This document shows positions 10,501-24,100 of a stretch of 64,000 nucleotides of DNA, piece by piece. The DNA is taken from positions 47,476,005 to 47,540,004 of the forward strand of contig NC_044009.1 of NCBI RefSeq assembly GCF_900496995.4. The letters are read 5' to 3'. This stretch comes from Aquila chrysaetos chrysaetos (lineage: Eukaryota; Chordata; Aves; Accipitriformes; Accipitridae). Under the pieces are notes generated by a model, which was given only the letters and a program-made list of their open reading frames with translations, ran no database searches and was not told the DNA's origin. A program made the translations under genes and the position numbers. Positions within the stretch are counted from its first letter, which is position 1. Each line of letters opens with the position of its first letter.

Positions 10501-13500
10501 TTTTCTGTTGTCTGTGCTTATCTTTAAATATTAAGTTAATTTTTATCTAGTTAGGCCTAGCACACTTGACACTGAGGCATTAGGAACCTGAGTTGCAAGC
10601 CTATTTTTTTTTTTTATCCATTAATTTAATTTGAACTCTGTGAATTTTTTTTTTAAATCATTACAAGTTGATTTTCTATGATTGGTTTCTCTAAATATCC
10701 TAGCTACGCACCAAGCAAATAAGCCTGTTTCAGCTTCCCATTTTTTTGTATTCCAATACCTAATTGTTTTCCTCCAGTCTGTGCAGGAATATTAGTAGCA
10801 TTGTTTCCCCAAGCAAGACTTGGCAAGCTGACATACTCTGCGCCAGTACTCCTGGGTCCTCCCGTTCTCCAGAATCCATGCATTGCTGCCAGAATATTTT
10901 AGTTTGTTCTCTTGCTGCATATGACTTCCATATAAATTTAAAACCTTAAGTTCTCTACAGCTGCATCAACAGCAGCACTTTCTGTCTCTTTGCTATCCAT
11001 CCTTTTACCTTCTCATTTTTCTTTATTCATTGTTCCCTCATTCATCTGAGGAGCTCAGTTGTCTTGAAACAGAGATTGCCTCTCCACTGGAATTGTCTAT
11101 CACATCGGTTTATTTAGGTTACACACAAAGTCTTTTTCTCAGTGCAGCTAGTGTACTGGGTTTCTCTGTAGTGACTAGTCTAAATAGAGAATAATAGTCT
11201 GCTACTGCTATTTACTACTCCTGCTTTAACTCAGGTAATGGATCTGTGCTGTAGCACTGACAAACTCTAGTTCGGATCCTCAAAGGAGTTCATTACACAT
11301 TTAGATTTAAAGCTTGGTTTTAGAAGGCTGAGAGGGATCACTGTATTGAGCTGGTTTTATTCAGCACCCTTCAACTTGATTTTTGGTCTTCAAAACCATT
11401 TGAGAGATGAGTCACCAGTACTTACTAACTCCTTCTGAGTTCCTAGAGTTTACATATATTCAAAGAAGTTTAAGAATCCAAGCAAGTGAAGTATAACACA
11501 GTTTATCAATGGGCAGAAATCTGTGAGTAAATACAAAGGCACATCCAGATCTCATTCTATGGGCAAATACAAGCTTTTGATAAAGCAAAACTTTTAGTAG
11601 ATGTGCTGATGATACTGGAAGAAGATTGGTGAGAGCAGGTCACTAATTAAAATGGAAAGGTATGCAGTAGTGGTAATCAATACGTTTTAAACCTTTTTAT
11701 AAGCATGAATGAAAGAATAAAAGGGGACATCTGGAAATCAGTAATCATTAGTCAAAGTCTAATGCCGGGCAAAATACCTGAGCAAATATTAAAGGAATTG
11801 ATGCAACAGGACGTAGAAGACAATTTGGTGACTGATCTTCCTGCTTTTACAAAGACTAGACCAAACTTAACATTCCAGCATTTTTTTTCTTTCTGATTAC
11901 ATCTGTTCCCATTAATAATAATATTTTATTACATGGGGAAGAATTTGCAGGATTTCAGCTGTAATAGTCACAAGAAATATATGTTATTTGTGTGGTGCTT
12001 TTTGTTTTGTTTTTAATTATGTATTTATCTATGTATTTGGTTTTGTGAATCAAATGGTTTTTGATGATGAGTAGTTCCCATTCAGGGAAGTGTTGCAGCC
12101 TGTATTGAAGTCCTTTTCAAGAAAGCATTTCAGCATCAGCCCAACTTCATTGACTTTAGTCACCTATAAACATCTTCAACAGAGAAACTTTCTTGAACTG
12201 GAGCCATATAAGTAACTGTGTCAGGTGAAGTAAGTTATCTATTTAATCTACTGTATCCCTCACAATATTTTTATATGTTCTTATGTCAAAGTGCAGGGGA
12301 TACTCTAGGCATAGATTAATTCTGATTTAAGATAGTGCTTTACCCTTGGTAGAAAGTTAAGATCACTCAAATTCTCCACATTTCTTATTTTAAAATCTAT
12401 GAGACGTATTATAATTTACTAGAATAGTTAAACTTCCAAAGTTTATAAGCTATGGCTAGACATGTCAAAACAGGAACATGGAAAAGATTTTGCAAGATAT
12501 AATAATGAGAGAAAGTAATGATGAAAATTCTGCTTTAAAGGAAAATGAGTTATCTGTAACTGGGTAAAAAGAGCTATTAAATAAAATTGGTTTTAGAAGT
12601 CATACTAGCTAGAGTTACTGCAATACTAAATATTCACATAGAGCAATCATAGCATTTGAGGGCAGAGTGTCCCTGCATTAATACTCTCAGGTTTTTCTTT
12701 TTCTCCATCATATATTATTTCATCAGTTAATTTCTTGCAAAGAAATATTTTATCATTTAGAATGGACCCTTTTGTGAGATTCATTTATGCTCTGGCTACC
12801 CTGTTTACTTTAGCTCTAAGGTTCTAAGTTCTAAAATTGTTTTATTTTTTTAAGATTTTTGTTTTGAGTTTTAATTTTTTAACTATTTTTTTCCATAGTA
12901 TATGAATAAACTGTATCAGCACATCTGTACCATGTGGGTTATGTTTGATCCAGGAGACAAAATAAGCAAATCTGCATTATGACAAAAATATTTGCTGTGT
13001 AATTCTGCTAAAAAAATTCCAACTTAATATTATGAAAAAAAAAAGTCACAGAGCCATGCTAAAGTGATGACTTGAGAGATTAGAATTTGCTATTGCATTC
13101 ATTTAGTATTGAAAAAAATAATGTTCAGTGAATGCTTCCAAATCCACTTCACTTTCACTTTTATTACACTTCTATGTCATAATCTCTTCTATAAAAAGAT
13201 GCAATTTTTTTACAGTCAACTTTCAGATGAGGAGTGATAAGAAAAAAATCTGTATAGAACATGCACAATTACTAAGTATCAAGGTGAACTCTGGATAGTT
13301 CTAAAAGACAACACAAATATAATATTTTTAATGTTTTTTAGATTTTTAGCAAGTCAGGGATATAAATATCTTAAAGAGATGATAACATGCCCAAGTGAAC
13401 TTTTTCAAAGATAGAGAAGAAAGTATCTTCTTATTCGTTAAAGAGGTCCCATGTGGTTTTTAAAAGGATCATTTTTGTGGCCAAATTCACCAAAATGGGT

Positions 13501-16500
13501 ATCTCTTTATTTACATAATTTCCAACATAAGCAGTGACTTGAATCACTGATTAAGACAGGGTGCTCTGCATGTATTTTCACATTGTTTATCAACAATTGT
13601 ATTAGTCTTTTTTTATTATTAATCTAAATCTACCCAGGCTAGACCACAGCACATATCCCAGTGGTCTTTAGTACCTCGTGAGATAAAATTCTTCATAAAA
13701 CATCCAGAACATGCATTATGTTATCAGAATAATTATAGCACGTTGACAAATAATGCAAGCTCTTAGGCTAAGTAGATAATTAGTTGGTTTTGAAAATTAG
13801 CACAAATTCTTTGTTTTCTTTATAATTTTCCACCATGCCAAAGCAATTATTCACCAGACATTTTTATATCCCAGGGAAACTGGGAATCTTTCGAGCTTTC
13901 CTCATGTCATGCTGCTATGAAAGAGTTTGTGTTTCCCAGATCCTGTCTGTAAGCTTGTCATTAGGCAGCTGAGGTGGAGAGTAAGCGCAATTTCTTCCAC
14001 TGATTTCCTATACTCGGTGCCACAGTTACGGGATCAAAGAATTACAGCCTGTAATACAAGCCCTGCTGCTGCTAAATGTGGTACAGGTGTTGTAGACCAT
14101 TGCAGTCTGTAGTTAGTTACTCATTCATCTGTGAGTTCAAACTTCTAAATGTACCTTTTTTCTGCTCATAGATCAAAAGTTTCCTTTCACATTCAATACA
14201 AGATTTTGCAATTTAAATAGTAAGGCAAAAAACTCTATTTAACATGCTTAACATCTAAAGTGGAAATTATTTTTCACTGTAAAGGTGATTGTGGACTTCA
14301 GTGCCTTATTTTCAGGGCTGAAAACAGGATCCCTTTTTTAAAAATTTTCTTTTTTTTTTTTTTTTATTTTCCCCATAGTTCATTTCCTGTGTTGTTTTAA
14401 GTATCTACTCCTTTTTCAGGCATAGTAACCTCTGGGGCAAGCATCAGTCTGCTACATTCACTTTTAAATTGTGGCCCAGCTGAGTTCATACCTGCTGGGG
14501 GAGGCGGGAAGTACCTTGGGAAGGGTAGTTCAGGACTGGGGAAACCAACACAAGCCTCTTATTTTTCTTTAGAATCCAGACCAGAACCACTGAGGAACTT
14601 TGGATGAAGCTATGCTTTGACCCTCTGGCGAAAGAGCTTCCCTCTATGGATAAAGAGAGTAAGAAAGGCAGACTCTAATTTCCAGCACAGTTGGAGAACT
14701 GGCAAAGCCTGCTGCGAAGGTGCTCAGTTTGTTCAGCACTGGAATAAATCAGAGGGCCTAAGGAGTCTTTTCTGAAACAAGGTAGTATATTTTGTTGCTT
14801 TTTGTTTTGCATTTGCTGGCATTTTGTTTGAAAAATCTGTGACCTCTGGAGACCAGGTGCTTGAAATTCAAACAAATGTGGGGAAAAAGAAGCCTGACAG
14901 GGAAAAATTGTGTTTGTTGGACCAGAAGCCCAGGGGCACAGCCATGGGTTTGCAGTTAAGTTTGCCACATATTCCAGTCAACGGCATTTAGCTTTGCCTC
15001 TTGTTCTGAAAAACCTGTCTCAATAAGGACAAGCTGCCTAAAAATGGTACATTGAGACCAGTTGGTTTATCTAAGGAGAGCAGCAATAATTTATGAGTGA
15101 CCTATTAACATTTCCTATATAAGGTCACACTGCGGTTTGTTTTGTGTTGACCTCAGATTTTACTCTACCATCCAGCTCAGGGGATAGATACCTGTATGAA
15201 AATTGAAACACAGCAGTGAATGTTACATTACCTTTGAGAGATCTGGAACAGACTGAGATTCCCCTGTTCTGGAAAGTGCGGTAGCAATTAATCTACAATG
15301 GCATTGAGGTTACAGGAGTCTAAAATTGCATCATCAGGTATGCTCAATATCATCAAGTCTGATACTGCTGGACTGAATAGGAGACATCATCCCTCTGCTC
15401 ACAGGGAGACAAAGATGTAAACCTGGTGTGACTGGAAGATGAGGAACGGAGTGTTCCTGCTGGTGACTCTGAAGAGGTTTTCTTTCACTTACAGCAGAAA
15501 AAGGCATATATATGTCCTGTTACATTTATTTTTATCTGCCGAGTCTTTGACAAATCTATCACACTCTCATTTTTCTTGCTTGCAGAGTTCTGTCAAATTT
15601 ATGGTTGTAAGACTAAGTAGAAAAGACCCATGAAAGCTTCTGCCATCTTTAAAAGTCTCAGAATTAGAGTAAGAAAGGTTTGACAGATTAATTTTTCTTT
15701 TCTTTTGAGAGTGGAATCAGGATGGAGGAAGAAAAGAAAATGCCCAGGTGGATGAGAAAAGTTAGGTTTCTCAAATCAAAAGACATTCCTCAGAAGTGGT
15801 ACCAAAATTAAAACCCTAACAGCCTTCTTTGATCTGATGATTAGTGGAGGCAAGTACTACTGTAACTTTTCAATCAGCAAATATCATCAATAAAGTAATG
15901 AATCGAGGGAAGTATGCTTTGTAGGATTAAATAATTCATAAAGGATAGTTTGGGATTTTGTGTAATCATGCAGTTCCCTCCTTATTCTCGGACCACATAA
16001 GGCACATTGTAGCCAGATTGTGAATAGTTAAGTGTAGCAAGTAGAAGTCTTCAACTGAAGAGCCTATGGGAAGGCCTACAGCTGAAAATTCATTTTAGGA
16101 GTCAAAACCATTGGGATAAACAGATAAGGCTCTGTGCTTTGTCATCAGTAGCGATGCTTCCAGTCATTTCAAAGCAACAGTGGATGTAAGCTTAGGCAGG
16201 TGGAATCTGACATATATAGACTCCTTTGAAGTTACTTCAGAAAGCTTTTAAGTTACCAGGAATTTTTATTTAGTAACTGCAATTTCCACAAGTTTACAGC
16301 ATTTGTACCAGTTTTCTAGAAATACTTACCATAGTTAATATTCTAGGACAACCAATATTCAAGATGAAATCTATTGATACTAGTGCTTGATACGATGTGT
16401 TTGGCAAGATAAACCTTACTGTAAGGAGTGGAAAGATGCTGGGACGTTAAAAAAAGCAAAAGCGTTATAGTGAGTGAGGTGGCTTATGTCTGCTCTATTT

Positions 16501-19500
16501 GTCATTTTTCCTTCTCTTCACAGCAGTTGGAGGGACTTTGAAAATCCTTAACTACTTCTACCGCAAGCTCCTTTTAGCAGCCCCGCGTATGTGTAAATGG
16601 GAATGGTCCAAGCGCAGACCTGTGCTTATGCCAAATGGTCTAGTTCAGTGGCTTTCTAACCCGTTGTCCTGAGGTTAATGTATTTCTTTACAGAGATCAA
16701 GAAGAACAACTGGGAAAAACATGCTAATTATAACTTGGTTTACATTTGCAGTATTGGAATATTGGAACATTTTTAAGGGCCTGCCAACTGAGAAAAGGTG
16801 GAAAAGACTGATTTAGCTATTCAACTTAATAAAGCAGTGGGTTTATGCAGTTAGATGTGATTATGTGCTAAGATATGGAAACTTTTTCATCTCGCAAGAG
16901 AGACAGAGTGCCACATGTAAGGCTGTTATATCTATTATGTCTTTTTGTTTCTTCCTGCATTTCTCCCGCAGTGTCACATCTGGCACCTGTTGCATAGGCT
17001 GGTTATACGCAGCAACCTTTCCTATGCTGATGTGTTCCCAGAGTGTGCAAGTTCTTATCCATGAGGGCTGACAGTGGTGTATCCTGCAATTGCTCGTCAG
17101 GGCAGAGACAGTTATGTAGTGCCTCTTTTCCTTCCATTTGTGACTGCCTAATGAGACTCAAAATATGATCAGTCACTCTGTAGTATGTGTTCAGTATTAA
17201 AAGAAAATCACTGACTGTAGGCAGGAGGTCATTCAGCATTGCCACTAACAGCTTTTGATATTTCTGCATTAAAACCCAAGCCAAACATTATAGGCGCCGA
17301 ACCATCTGCAGGCATAAGTAGGCTTATTGTTGCTTAAGTTCTTAGTACAAATGAAGAGGTCTGTTATGTACTTCTATCTGCTTTTGTGTGATCACTGCTC
17401 CTAAACAATGAATCCTCTGCTGCTATCACTGCTGTGTCAGAGTTGAATGAGATGCAAAGAGGTTCTTGTATTTTATTAAGTGTGTGTTGTTGCTCTCTGC
17501 TCCCTCGCAGCAACATGATCTGACAGTAAAAGAGATGGCTTTTCATAAGATAATTTCAATAGTTTTTTTTCCAGAATAGCCTGTCATACCTGTAACCCTC
17601 CTCCCAGCAGTTCAGCTGTCTGTGATCCAAGACCCAGCTTGCACACAGCATGCTTGTGTAACCCCAGCTTAGACTTCTGAGAAACCCTGATAGAAAGAGC
17701 TATAAAAGCCTACATAGAATAGAGCCATGCAAAACAAGAAAGGTGAAACTGCAGAGATAAGGTTGGTGAGAAGGGTATAGTTGGCAGCTCAAGGATTCAA
17801 AAGGAAAAACAAACATGGAAAGATATACACTCCTAAGGAGAAGAGACTGAGGATGGCAACACTGCAGCACTGAAGATCAGCCTGTCCCAAGGACAAAAAG
17901 AGAAAAGCCTCCACTCACGATTTGGCTTGCTGGCAAATGTTGGTTGAATGTCATCTCTGGAGCAGTGAACTTCTCAACCATTGGATTGGTAGCTCATTAA
18001 TCCTATCAATCATTTTTGTGTATTGGACAATAATGAATTGGTTTGTACTTTTACATGTGTGTACCCTACTTCCAGAATCTCTTTGTGCATGGTAGAAGTT
18101 GCCAAAAGTGACCCAGAGCGGGAGCGTTACATACCCAAGAATTTGCCTGCAGAAGAAACCACATCAAATCATGCCTTTGGTTTGCCTGAGTGTGGCTTAT
18201 ATCCTCAGCTGATCACGTGACCACAACTTTCTTTCTCCTTTCTAATTCCTACTTCTCCTTCAGAATGAGGCCAGATTATTAAAAAAATCTGCAGACCTTT
18301 TGTGCTTAGACGTTTGAAGTTCAGCTGTAGTTTCACCAGTGAGAGCTTCACTCGTGCATCACAGCTGGCTACTGTAGATGTACTGTCTCCTCGCAAGCTA
18401 GGTCTAATTTTTGTGGCTTGGCTTCATTTCCAAAGCATTGGTGCATACAAGGAAAGAACGAGAGGGACAGACACTTTATCCAAAACTTTTCTGGCAGTGT
18501 TAGAACTGAGAAGTTGTTTTATAAACAGTTAAGTGAAATAGTTTTGTAGATACAGGAACTTACATAGGGACAAGGGCTGCCTAATACAGGCAATATTAGA
18601 AAATATGAAAGACTGGATGAAATCTGAGATGTTTTATTTAACAGTATAATTATGAAGGATTAAACAGAAGAGTGAAGTATTTTCTTAATGTGGAGCAGTT
18701 CTAAACTTTTAGCTGTGGTGATGTTGGTTATGTATTGCATAATGTGTGAAATATGTTTCTACCTCTGGCAGCTAGCCACATAAACCAAATGTCCAAAAAT
18801 TTGCCAAAGTTAATTGCTGCCAGGGGCTTCTGTGTTTGTAACAGAGACTTCATCAGAACAAAACTCACTACTGAATCTGGTTGAATTGCTGAACTGAAGC
18901 CTACTTCATTGCCGTAATCTTCCACTGATGGCATTTGGCATAGCTGTAGAAGCTCGCTGAAGATGTAGTACCCAGTATATGTTATTAACCTAGACAAATT
19001 ATAGATACAGTGTAGCTAAAGGATGCTAATAAGTGAGCAGTCACATAATCTCTCTTGGGTGAAAAAAGCCCTAACAAAATACCAGCTTGTCTGAGAAGAA
19101 TTTCAGAGAACTTTTTTATGATGTAAAACTGCTTTTGCTGAAGGTCTGAAGGAAGCCTGGGAGATACAGGCACAGCAGGCTGCCAGAGAGCATTTTGTCC
19201 CAGATGGGTATCCAAGACAAGACTAAATCCTTTTCAGACACTGAATAAATCAAGAAAAATGGTACATGTGGTAGCATGGAAAAGCCAAAGGCAAGCACTA
19301 GAAGTTGCACACCCAGATGAACATAGCCAAAATTAAGCATCCAGATTCTTTGTATCCACACACTTACCTAGAATTTCATTCTCTTTCTAATTTGTAGACC
19401 CTATTGTTGCTTCCTAATAGTGGGGGAAGGGAGTGAGAATGTGGCTCCTCATAAATTTTGATCTGTTGTTTTCTAACTGCATTTAGGTGCCAATTAACCT

Positions 19501-19536
19501 AAACATTTGAAACTGTCTAGATCAGATATTATTAAC
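10500..19536. other. Intergenic AT-rich DNA, no gene seen
   Basis: Nine kilobases of AT-rich sequence. Open frames are 60-100 codons, overlap on both strands, and lack splice-site pairs or recognisable protein motifs. I find no RNA gene and no recognisable element beyond A/T runs such as 14351-14366. Confidence 0.6.
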
Positions 19537-19587
19537 TGCAACTCAATGGCTGTTCTATTAGGTGCAACTCAATGGCTGTTCTATTAG
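19537..19587. repeat. Exact tandem duplication of about 26 bp
   Basis: TGCAACTCAATGGCTGTTCT plus six bases occurs at 19537-19562 and again from 19563, with 25 identical bases. The absence of divergence suggests a recent duplication or an assembly artefact. Confidence 0.85.
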
Positions 19588-19751
19588 CTGGAGGCAGCAC
19601 AATTATCTTCTTGCCTCTGCTAAATTGTGGCTTAATTTCTTGCATGTTTCTATGTCCAGAACTATTTCCCATGCATGACTCAAATTTAAGCCAAATGCTG
19701 CTTATTTTTTATGGTATCATAGTTCATCCATGTATAAAATATTATTTAGAT

Positions 19752-19842
19752 TTGTATATTATATATATACATATATATTTATATATATACATATTTCTGT
19801 ATAGATAGATATATCTATATAGATATCTTTTATATAGATATC
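19752..19842. repeat. AT-rich microsatellite (TA, ATAC and GATA types)
   Basis: Alternating TATA, ATATAC and TAGATA units with short self-complementary parts such as AGATATATCT. It is simple-sequence DNA with no function apparent. Confidence 0.85.
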
Positions 19843-20869
19843 TGTGAAGAATCTTCTGTTATGCAAGTTCATCCACTCTGCTTTAACAAATACTATAAAA
19901 TACTATAAAACTATTAAACTTCTGCTGTGTTAGCTATCTGTAACACTGAATGTAATCTTTACATTTCTAACTCTACAGAACAACATATTTCTGAAAGCAG
20001 ATAAATTAGAGCTCTAGTCCTAGTGGAGCAGATTTTATAATTTTTTTGTGCTGAGATATGCTACAACAGAGGTTAAAACTAGGCTATAATGTGAGGAGAC
20101 AGAAAGCTGGCTTGTACCTTTAGGGACAGCTGGTGAATTCTGGCGTGCCTGCTCATGCACTATTAGCAGTATTTAAATATATAATGACATTAGGTCCTCT
20201 TGCCCCTCTTTTAACCTTATCTTTGTTAAATGCTACTTCTGAGAAGATTCTTCCCTCCCCCCAATATTATGATACATCAAACTTATTAAGACCTGAAGAA
20301 ACAGGGGAGGAAACACTGGGAAAGATAAGTCAGGGAGGAAATAGAGATTAATGGTAAGGTAATAAGGAAAAAGAGGTCATAAAAAAGAAATCAGACGATG
20401 AGAAAGAGTATTTATCAAAGAGGTAAAGAGTTGTGTCATCAGTTGCCATGCTGAATATAAGGTGTGCTCAGAAACTGAGAAGCAATAGTTGCAAATAGGA
20501 TATATTCGGGCAGAGTTAGAAGCTGGGGAAGTGGAAAAACTGTTGCCTGTGTTTACAGTATTGGGTTGATGGAGACCTTTTACTGCCGTTCATCACTAGA
20601 ATTGTTACCATTTAAATTGTCATTACCTTAGAGGTCTTTAAATTTCATCCCCATTTTACTCCATTAATACTGCTTAGCAGTACAAAGGATTTTTACATCT
20701 TTCTTTGCAGTTCATCTGTTTCAACTCAAAGCACACTGAATTTCGAAGGCATATTGAAATTTGGGCTTTTTGACATAGTCTATGGCAATAATTGCCTGGT
20801 GATACTCTCCATGAATGAGCAGCTGGTTTCAACTTCTCTCCTTGACAGATGGACTTTTAGAGACTATAT

Positions 20870-21150
20870 AATCCAAGGAGCTGCAAGGAGAAGCTTGGGG
20901 GACCACATGCTCCTCCTGATAGGTGCTGAGAGTCCTGGGGCAGCAGGAGCTGGGTAGGGAGAGGCCCCGATCTGGGTGCCCAGACCTCAGAGGCTTGGAG
21001 GATCCTGTGGCTTTAGCACATGAGCCCACCAGGAGCATAGGCTTCACAGCCAGCGTTTCCATCAATGCTGCACGCTCTGACCATACCTCTGGCGTGGGAG
21101 CCACACAAACTACCCTTACAAGCTCAAACCAAATGGACTTGCTGCTTTAA
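20870..21150. other. GC-richer non-coding block
   Basis: About 280 bases clearly richer in GC than their surroundings, with overlapping short frames on both strands and no convincing exon. It could be an old repeat or a small regulatory block. I do not recognise it. Confidence 0.3.
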
Positions 21151-24100
21151 AAAAAATCTATATGCTTTCACATGTTAGAAGGCCCTCCTGAGACCTTGCT
21201 TTATTAAGATCAATTGTTTGACAGAAGGCCTTTCTTTCACTACAGTGCTGAAGCAGCTGCTACTTGCAACATGGAAGAAGTGGATTTTTAGCTGCTTCTG
21301 ATGGACAGAAGAAGGTGAATGAGATCATTTCAGGTAAGAAAAAACCACTAACAATCCAAAATAGATTCTTGTTTCCTTAGGATGTATTTTGACATGGCCA
21401 AGTCATTCTGGCTATAGCATCAACATGACACAGGGGATGCATGAGCTGGTTGTTGATTCTTTGCACTTTTATAAAATTACCAGTCAAATACACTGTTAAG
21501 CTGCTATATTGTCAGAAAGTGCAAAGGATATATCCAGGCTCTGTTAACAGGGTACAAGAGGATACATGAGAAGGCTGCCTATACACTGTGAAAACTCTGT
21601 TATAAATACATTCTAAACTTCCTAACCTGAAAGAACCACATCACATAATTGAAATAAACCTTGCATACAAGGGAGAGAAAAATGCATTTTTGTTATGTTG
21701 TCCACAGCATTTAATATAATTGCTTACTCATAGGAGTAAACCGTAGACTGCAAGTGCAAATAACAATGCTCATTACCTCAAGCCCATTTTGGTTTTGAAA
21801 ATGCAAAGAATTAGGAATTTAGAATGACTTAAATCTGTACATGCTACTTACTTGGGTTTTGTTTCTATTAAAAATATCATATGGAAATGAGTGAAGAGAG
21901 TAGTAAAATTTTGGAATTCATTACTTCAAATTTGTTCGGTGTATACTCATAAATACACTGCTGCTGCCTTTTATACAGATAGGAAAGGGAGAAATTGTTA
22001 TGTATGTGGTACATTGTTTGATGGCAGGAAAATGTCTTGTGTGGTCAAGAATTCTGAAGAGGCAGAGATAGAAAAGCTAGTTTTGTTGCTAGAAATGATG
22101 TCCTGAACTGCAGATACAGGGCTGGAATTCCAAATTTACAAACCTTTCCAAGTATCTGTACCAAGAGACTTCATCCAGCTTATCTCTGCTTTCCAGAAAT
22201 CTTTTAATTTCTACAAAACATTAGTTTGAAAAAAAAACAAACAAACAAACAACAAAACCCCCACAACCAAACCGCAAAACCAAACCAAGAATCAAGGAAA
22301 ACTTCACTCTTTGACTCAGCCCCTGAAGGACTTGTAAAAGACATGACTACAGCATTTTGCTCTGAGAGAACATATAGGAATGTGAGTTTAAAAAGACACA
22401 CTTGCTCCTCACTAAAGTTTGTGTCCCTTGTAGGCATTTTGCACACAGTCCGTACGCGCTCAGCAGCCACATGCTGCCATCTACTGGCAAAAGGCACAAT
22501 AGGTACTCCAGAACAAATACTAGTAAATACTATCAAATTTATTTCATAACTTTTTCTTTAAATGGATACGCTGTAGAAGACAACCCAGTAATTGAAAGAC
22601 AAAGTCGAGCAAATGAAAATTTGCTCAGAAACAACAAATTGCAATGAAAATGAGTGAAACAAGTGCTGTAAATCACAATAGTATGCAAGTCATCAATATG
22701 CAGTAGGTAAAAATTGTATTTCACATTAGAGGGAAAATGTGGGAGAAAAGAAACCATTTCTTTATGAATAAGTTTCATCTCTTTCCCAGCATGCTGAAAA
22801 CAAGAGAAATATGCAGCATTTCCCGCAAGTAAGATACTTGGGTTTGAAACGGTTTTACAAATCTGAGAGCTACTGATTGTGCAGCCAAAGGGGAATGTTG
22901 TGCGAACGTGTGCAGTAAACAGTACTTAGCGTGAAAGAGATTCAGTAGCAAAAATGACATTTGTAATCCCCTCTGAACCTATCTAACTTCACATACTTGA
23001 ATGAGTAATGTGTGTTACCACTTTTAACTCTCTCACTCAATCTCTTGGGACCAGGTCTGTAAGGAATGAGGGCTTGTATATGTGCAGTCAACACATCATC
23101 TGGGGAGAATATGTAAGCAACAAGCATTCTTCAGTGCTTTTAATGAATTGTTCTGAAAACTGTTTTTCAACGCATGATCTGTTTTGGTTTCCCAGACTGC
23201 TATACAACATGCTAAGGGCGGGGGGGCGGAAGATACTGTGTTTCTATGAAAGCTGCCTGCTAAATTTTCCTTAATATTTTATGCATGAATGAAGAAACAT
23301 ATGCAATTCTTCCTTCATTCCCATGAAAAAGGAACCTATATAAAAATCCTGACAACTTCATCTTATGTCTGGATGCTGGCCAGAGAGTAAAATCATTCTG
23401 TTTATGACCAAGCTTACCATCTGCCATTAGTGAGTTGATGTATTTGCATTTACAGAAGAGGTATCCTTCTCTAAACTGCAGAAACATCTAGAGCCTCTTA
23501 GCTTTTTGAAACAAGTATTGACCCTTAAGGAGTGAAATGACATAAGCTGTCCAAAGCACCTCACGTGAGCCCTTGTTCCCGGTGCTGGGAGCTTATCTGT
23601 CTGAACATGTACAAACTGTGCCTCCACTTATTTCCCATCATGTCTTCCCAAACACTTCATCCTCTTGTTCCTGAAGTCATCTCCCATTTCCCAGCTTTGC
23701 CTGATTCATCCACTTTGTTGATGGTTGATAAATGGCTGTTTTTGATGGATGTGAAACAAGCACTTTCCTAAAACAGTTCAAAATCTCTGTGTTTGGTTAA
23801 AACTTTGTTGACATGAAGTTCACATTCTGTCCTCTTTCTTGTTTATAGGACATACCCATCTTTAGAGGCTTCCTTATGCACATGTGAATGTATGTTTTTG
23901 AATGAATGCATGTGATGCTGGGACAGGTTCTCTTATTATTTAAAATAGTGAGTTTATTTGCTAAAACTTAGAATTCTGACCAAAAAACGAGGAAAAAATT
24001 GACAAGAACTTTCATGAGTAATCTTCAGTGGTTTTTGTCCTATCTTATTCAGAATACTACCAGAGACACTAAATGTATTTTAGAGAGCAATAGATAATAT

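Noticed and set aside
13600..13660. CR1-like AATCTAAATCTACCC
   Set aside because: An isolated 15-base match with unrelated flanks, probably chance.
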